Assembly (NCBI GenBank): GCA_958298945.1
Contig: OY282605.1
Location: forward strand, 110,666,267-110,730,266
Reading direction: 5' to 3'
Source of the DNA: Atherix ibis
Lineage: Eukaryota > Arthropoda > Insecta > Diptera > Athericidae
Length of the DNA: 64,000 nt
In this document: one piece after another, positions 59,201-64,000 of the stretch
How the letters are laid out: each line of letters starts with the position of its first letter
Numbering within the stretch: position 1 is the first letter of the stretch
Position numbers and translations under genes: made by a program
Notes under the pieces: generated by a model
The model's database searches: none
Told to the model about the DNA's origin: nothing
The model's input: the letters and a program-made list of their open reading frames with translations, nothing else

Positions 59201-60880
59201 CTGTTTCACCATATGTGAGTGCATTTGCTGAAATTGGTGGTAATTCGGTCTTTACTCTTACTCTTCAGGTTGATTGGCTTTGCTTGGCTCTGTTACACAC
59301 CAAGAACATTGTTCTTCCTCTCTTTTCTATCTCATGCCAAATACACAACGTGTACGCACTTTTACTTGGAATAAAAAGAAAATACTACACACACATTCAC
59401 TGCTTTAGTGTGGATTGGTGTGTGTTTGGGGTGGTGGGGGGATGTGGTGGTGGCTCTGGATTCGAATTTCTCTTTCCTCTGAAGTTCGGTCTTTATTCAA
59501 TTTCAGTTCTTTTTGTTCGTTTTCGTAAAAGAATGAAAGCAGGCAGGCAGGCAGAGAGCCGAGACTCTTTTCTGCGATCAATCAAACAAAACCGAAAATG
59601 GATGACCCCAATTTCTGTTCTAGAATTCCACCCGAAATTCCTCCGCCCTTAATATCCATATTGCCATCGTACCCAATTTTCCAACCCTCTTCTCGTACGA
59701 TAACGAATGGAAAAGATGAAAAGCAAAAGCCATTATTTCGGTTCATTTGCACAGAGCTGAGGCAGGCAAGTTTCGTTCGTTTTTGTATGAACGTTTGAGT
59801 TTTGTAAGCTTCGGAAGAGCTACAAATTCCCTACGGTAGACTAGGTAGTGGGTATTCACCCTCTTTGTGCTATCGGCGCACATATTTATTCATTCCCAAC
59901 CCCCAACAAGCAAAATAAGTTTAGGGTTGGTGAAAAGTTCTACGGTCGTTTGTACGTTGTTATATGCAGAAGAACTCACTGTCCTGGAGAGATGGTAGAA
60001 TTTCCAATTTGGAACTTTCTCTAACGGAGCACTACCCTCTTAGGGATCAAGGATCGGGGATACTAATCTCATAGAACGAACGAATGCTGCGTAGAGTAAA
60101 ATTTCCCTGTCGTTATCGTGTGGTGCGGCAAGGCGTCGACAGAGCAAACAGGACGAAGGAAGATGGATTTTGGATTGGATTGAATTTTATTCTGCCTTTC
60201 ATTCATATTGAACGACATGACATTATCCGCCTTTCCCCAAAATTCGGTCCTTTCACAAAGTTTTACGTTAACGTTACCTACAATCGATTTATTTCTATTT
60301 ATATAAATGTGCACCATAGATTTTTGGGGATAACGAAAAATACGACAATGTTGAGGTCCGATCGGCTCGAATGATTTCGTTCGGTTGTGATTCTGTTACA
60401 TTCCTTCCATCCCATCCAGTCATCCATTCTTCCATTACGAGTACGCTTCTGGGACCACCAATGTTTCTTCTTCTTATACACGTCATGACACAACAATAGA
60501 AGATTTAACTTTGTTGTAAAACTTTCACTTTCTCCGATGTCGTTCTTGTTGGGATTGGAATTTGTAATGGCACAGAAGCAAAGGGTTAGAGGGTGAGGGG
60601 GACTCACTGTTGTACGTACGTCATGATGCGATAGTAAAATTTTGATCCTTTCGTTATCAAAATCGGTTGCGTATAACTTTCGAACGTGCAGAGTTCTTCG
60701 TTAATATTTCACAACCGAAGATGGACGATTGATGATTTTGAACGTTGTGCTTGTGCTTGTGTTTGTGTGAGCTGAAATTGGGTGCGTACGCGTTTGTATT
60801 CAAATTTACCGACCGTAATTATAGATGGCTCCACATGCAATCTGATTCTTTGTAACCGAAACAGTAGCAATTTTCGATTG
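59201..60880. other. Complex non-coding block
   Basis: Balanced-composition sequence containing GTGGTGGGG-rich sequence near 59428-59455 and GGCAGGCAGGCA near 59543-59554. The 145-codon plus-strand frame (59215-59652) starts without context and shows no family motif. No gene is supported. Confidence 0.4.
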
Positions 60881-62730
60881 TATTTATTTTGTGGACCAGC
60901 AAAAAGAAAAATTGATCAAAATCAGACGTGAAATTGAGTTTTTATTTATTTACTATTGTTTATATTTTTACAACCAACACAAAGCCAATAACAATAGTTT
61001 TAGAAATAATAATTTTATTTAATAATAATCGAAATTTGATCCTATATATATACTATATACTCGTACGTGTTAGAAATTTTATTGTGTAGTCCTACGTGCA
61101 CACAAATACGTCCGTAAAGAAGGATCTACGCATCCATTTGAGAAGTTGGCCTTTATCAATGTGGAGATTTAATCAGATTACGGTGTGCATTGCGAGATGA
61201 TGCAATGTTATCGAAGCAAAACTTTTCTGATAGCATTTATAATGTCAAGGACAATTCTAATTCCATAAAGGATTTTCCTTTAGAGTTGATTTTTTGTTGC
61301 CAGAAGTTTTTATTATTTTCATTTCGAGTTTTCTTCGGATTAAAAGAAATTCTTTCTATTGCGAAGAGGAAATCTTTTGTTATCTAATAATAATAAGGTG
61401 AAAATGACAACAACATAAAAAAATGAAGAATGTCAGTCCCAGAAGCTTCACTCACACATGACATGATAGAGGAGGTTTATAGCAATAAGCTAGGCCTAGG
61501 CGATCATATTCTATCCTTTATGCAAGGATAAATATCATAATCGGCGTAAAGAATCTGGTTTAGACATTTATGTGGATAAAAAAAAGTATTTTTAAAAATG
61601 CGACTAAAAATATATCGACACAACACTTCCGACATTTTGTTCTAGAGACACTGGAACAGTTTCGAGTTTAAATCGAGTTAGTAAAATTGCCTAAATTGTA
61701 ATGGCACTCAAGATTTTATTCGCAATTTTGGTAAAAAATCACTCAAAATGATTATATTAAAAAAAAAACGAAAACAAATATTGATAAACTATTTTTCATT
61801 ACAAATTACTGCTTTCTTAGGTCTTTCCGCCAAACACACTCGCCACCCACCCTCTTCAGTCCGTAAACACCATTTTTTGATTGCGACAAATAGCTTATTA
61901 TATATTTTATTAGTTTATCCCTGTTCCTCCCATCCACTTTCTTTACATTTTATAAGATAATAGCCGAATAAATCATTTAAGGGCGGCCAATTGCTCCTCC
62001 TAAATCATAAAATTCGGAATGTTAAAAAATTATTGATTCCATAAATTTGCGCAAAAATGTTTTATTTTTATAATTTTTTTTTAAGTTGCTTTTGATTTAT
62101 TAATAAATTCACAATAACGATGAGTATTTATCGCTGTACAAAAGAAAAAAGAGAGCAATAATAATAAACACCATGAAAGAAAATAATAGAAATAATGGTG
62201 AAAAAGAAGAAAATAACCCCCTCGTCGGAAGATTATTTTTATTTTTTATACATTCTTTTTTTTGTTATTTTTTGTATTTTCTAAACTTCAAGCATTGTTC
62301 TGCTTTCTATTTCAGTTGAGTTTTATTTTCATCCAATTTGATTATGGCAAAAAAATCTCAACCAATTATTTTCAATAAATTTTCAAAGATGAATAAAGAA
62401 ATTATGATTAAAAAAAAATATGATTCGTTTAAAAATGTCTTATGGTGAATTTTTTTAAAAATGTCTTGTGGTGAATAATAGTTTAACAGCAGTGCTAATA
62501 ATAACTAACAAAAGAGATTCTACACTTAAAGAGAAAAAGAGTATGAATGTTAATGGTAGGAGCACAATTTCGACTGAAACTGAACACTGAGCCGTAAATA
62601 CTCTCAAAAATAGACGAATTTGGTCCGACAAATTAAATCCAATTTCAATAAAAATTTATTATTTATAAATAATGTGTCAATCGATTTTTTAATAAAACTA
62701 AAAATAATGTGTTCACGTACCTTATTTCTA
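60881..62730. other. A+T-rich spacer
   Basis: A/T-rich with a 26-bp tandem duplication at 62431-62482 (AAAAATGTCTTATGGTGAAT, the second copy with TTGTGG). No genes are recognised. Confidence 0.4.
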
Positions 62731-63260
62731 TTTCAATTTAGTCTGTCAAACAACAAGTCTGCAACATAGCAAAACACTGAAATGCGTGGACTGCAACTGC
62801 AAAATTGAAACAAAATCGATTTCGGTGATAAAACAGTCGGAGTTTTGTGTATTCCCATAAGACTATGGAGTTTTTAACATGTGGACAGCTTCGATTGTAT
62901 CCAGTTTCTGTTTCACTAGGAATTGCTATAACTTCACCCAAATCCATAGACCAAATTGGAAACGGATCTGAACAGCTTTTTTTCACTGCGTTTACGGTCT
63001 ATTCGACCCTGACTCTGGCGATCAGTTCAACTGTTGCGATGGTTTGTGAGAATTGTTCTGTTTTCTGGAACACATACTGCGTGGGCATGTACTGCTACCA
63101 TTGTTCACATGATGCGGATGCGAACCGAATGCGAAATTGTGTGTGATTTCCTCCTGCGTTTTGGACAACTGACTCTTTCATTGCGCTAAATTGCACGTAC
63201 GTGTCTCTGTAAATTTCACGTACGATTTGCCATATTACATAATTCAAGTGCGCTGTCATA
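62731..63260. other. Small complex island
   Basis: Balanced-composition sequence. A 99-codon plus-strand frame (62847-63146) and an 82-codon minus-strand frame overlap, but neither shows a domain or splice context that would establish coding. Confidence 0.35.
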
Positions 63261-64000
63261 TCAATGATAATCGTTGACGGATAAAATGGATATTTTTTCT
63301 AAATAAATTTAGGTTAAATTGAAATTAGGAAAACCTCATCAATAAATTTAGATGTACATTATTGAAATAGAATGAGTAACGATTTAATTATTTCAATATT
63401 GCCAATTCATTTTTAATAGGAAGGATTGAGAGCACGTAAAAAAAAGATGTTCACAATGAATTGGAGAAAAAAATTCTCTGAGACAAAATAAACAGTATTA
63501 ATTGTATAACGAATGGTACTTCCCGTCTGGATTGAATAATAATAAGAATGGGAACAAGAAAATAAAACAGAAATTTTGTACAAGAACGAGACACATGCAA
63601 ACAGACTGTCAGACAGACAGACCGAGACCCAATGCGAACGGAAATTGTGGAAATTTTTCATTTCTATTTGATACTACACCAAAAAAAAAAAATGAACATC
63701 TTCACCGATGATGGTAGATGATTGATGGCAAAGAAAACGTTTGTAAAAAGCGGAAGGAAGAAAATGGAAAAGACAAGAAAAAGAAGAAAAAAAATAAAAA
63801 TTGAAAGTCGAAGAGCCAAAAGAAATCTTTAATTGACTTGTGCGCTCACATTAAATTCTTAGGATTCCAAGATTTATTTTGTTTTGAGAAGAATAAGAAT
63901 GCCATGTTGCGACAACAAAAGCGGGCCCAGACAATGTGGCGTCGGTAGTCGCATCGTCATAACCATTACCTTTGGCGGCTACTAATTGCATACGTTACAG
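63261..64000. other. A+T-rich DNA rising to a complex edge
   Basis: Mostly A/T- and purine-rich. The last 110 bp are richer in G+C and may be the start of another island, cut by the window boundary. No features are supported. Confidence 0.3.

Overview
The window looks like non-coding DNA from a large, A+T-rich eukaryotic genome, most likely an insect and plausibly a dipteran. The basis is the pervasive poly-A/poly-T, the many short microsatellites, the absence of any long conserved open reading frame on either strand, and insect-type transposons (mariner, a rosa/DD41D-like Tc1-mariner element, a jockey-like LINE). The species call is an inference from texture and is weak. No protein-coding gene, tRNA or rRNA could be supported. 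Most open frames above 60 codons are low-complexity accidents.

Layout: 1-5400 is G+C-richer unique sequence with microsatellites. 6021-6899 is an internally deleted mariner. 6900-14100 is A+T-rich, interrupted by a small mixed-composition island (about 8640-10020) and a textbook zero-length-exon (recursive) splice site at 10442/10443. 14100-18320 is a second complex block. 18320-25690 is very A+T-rich and holds a perfect inverted repeat near 23.3 kb. 25690-31110 alternates in composition, with another inverted repeat near 27.6 kb. 31110-33231 holds a third inverted repeat and a decayed jockey-like LINE carrying a mariner-derived MITE. 34931-35761 is a rosa-like element with a broken transposase. 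35762-40900 is A+T-rich with a fourth inverted repeat near 39.2 kb. 40900-44940 is the most structured, G+C-richer block, with a possible core promoter. 44940-57590 is A+T-rich with a 152-bp mariner end at 51999. The remainder alternates between short complex islands (57.6, 59.2-60.9, 62.7-63.3 kb) and A+T-rich DNA.

The simplest overall reading is the interior of a very long plus-strand intron, or a gene desert with regulatory islands. The recursive splice site supports a host gene on the plus strand. The most unusual structural signal is a set of four unrelated, perfect or near-perfect short-loop inverted repeats that fall into two nearly identical geometries: 31-32 bp arms with a 3-nt loop, and 38 bp arms with an 8-nt loop.
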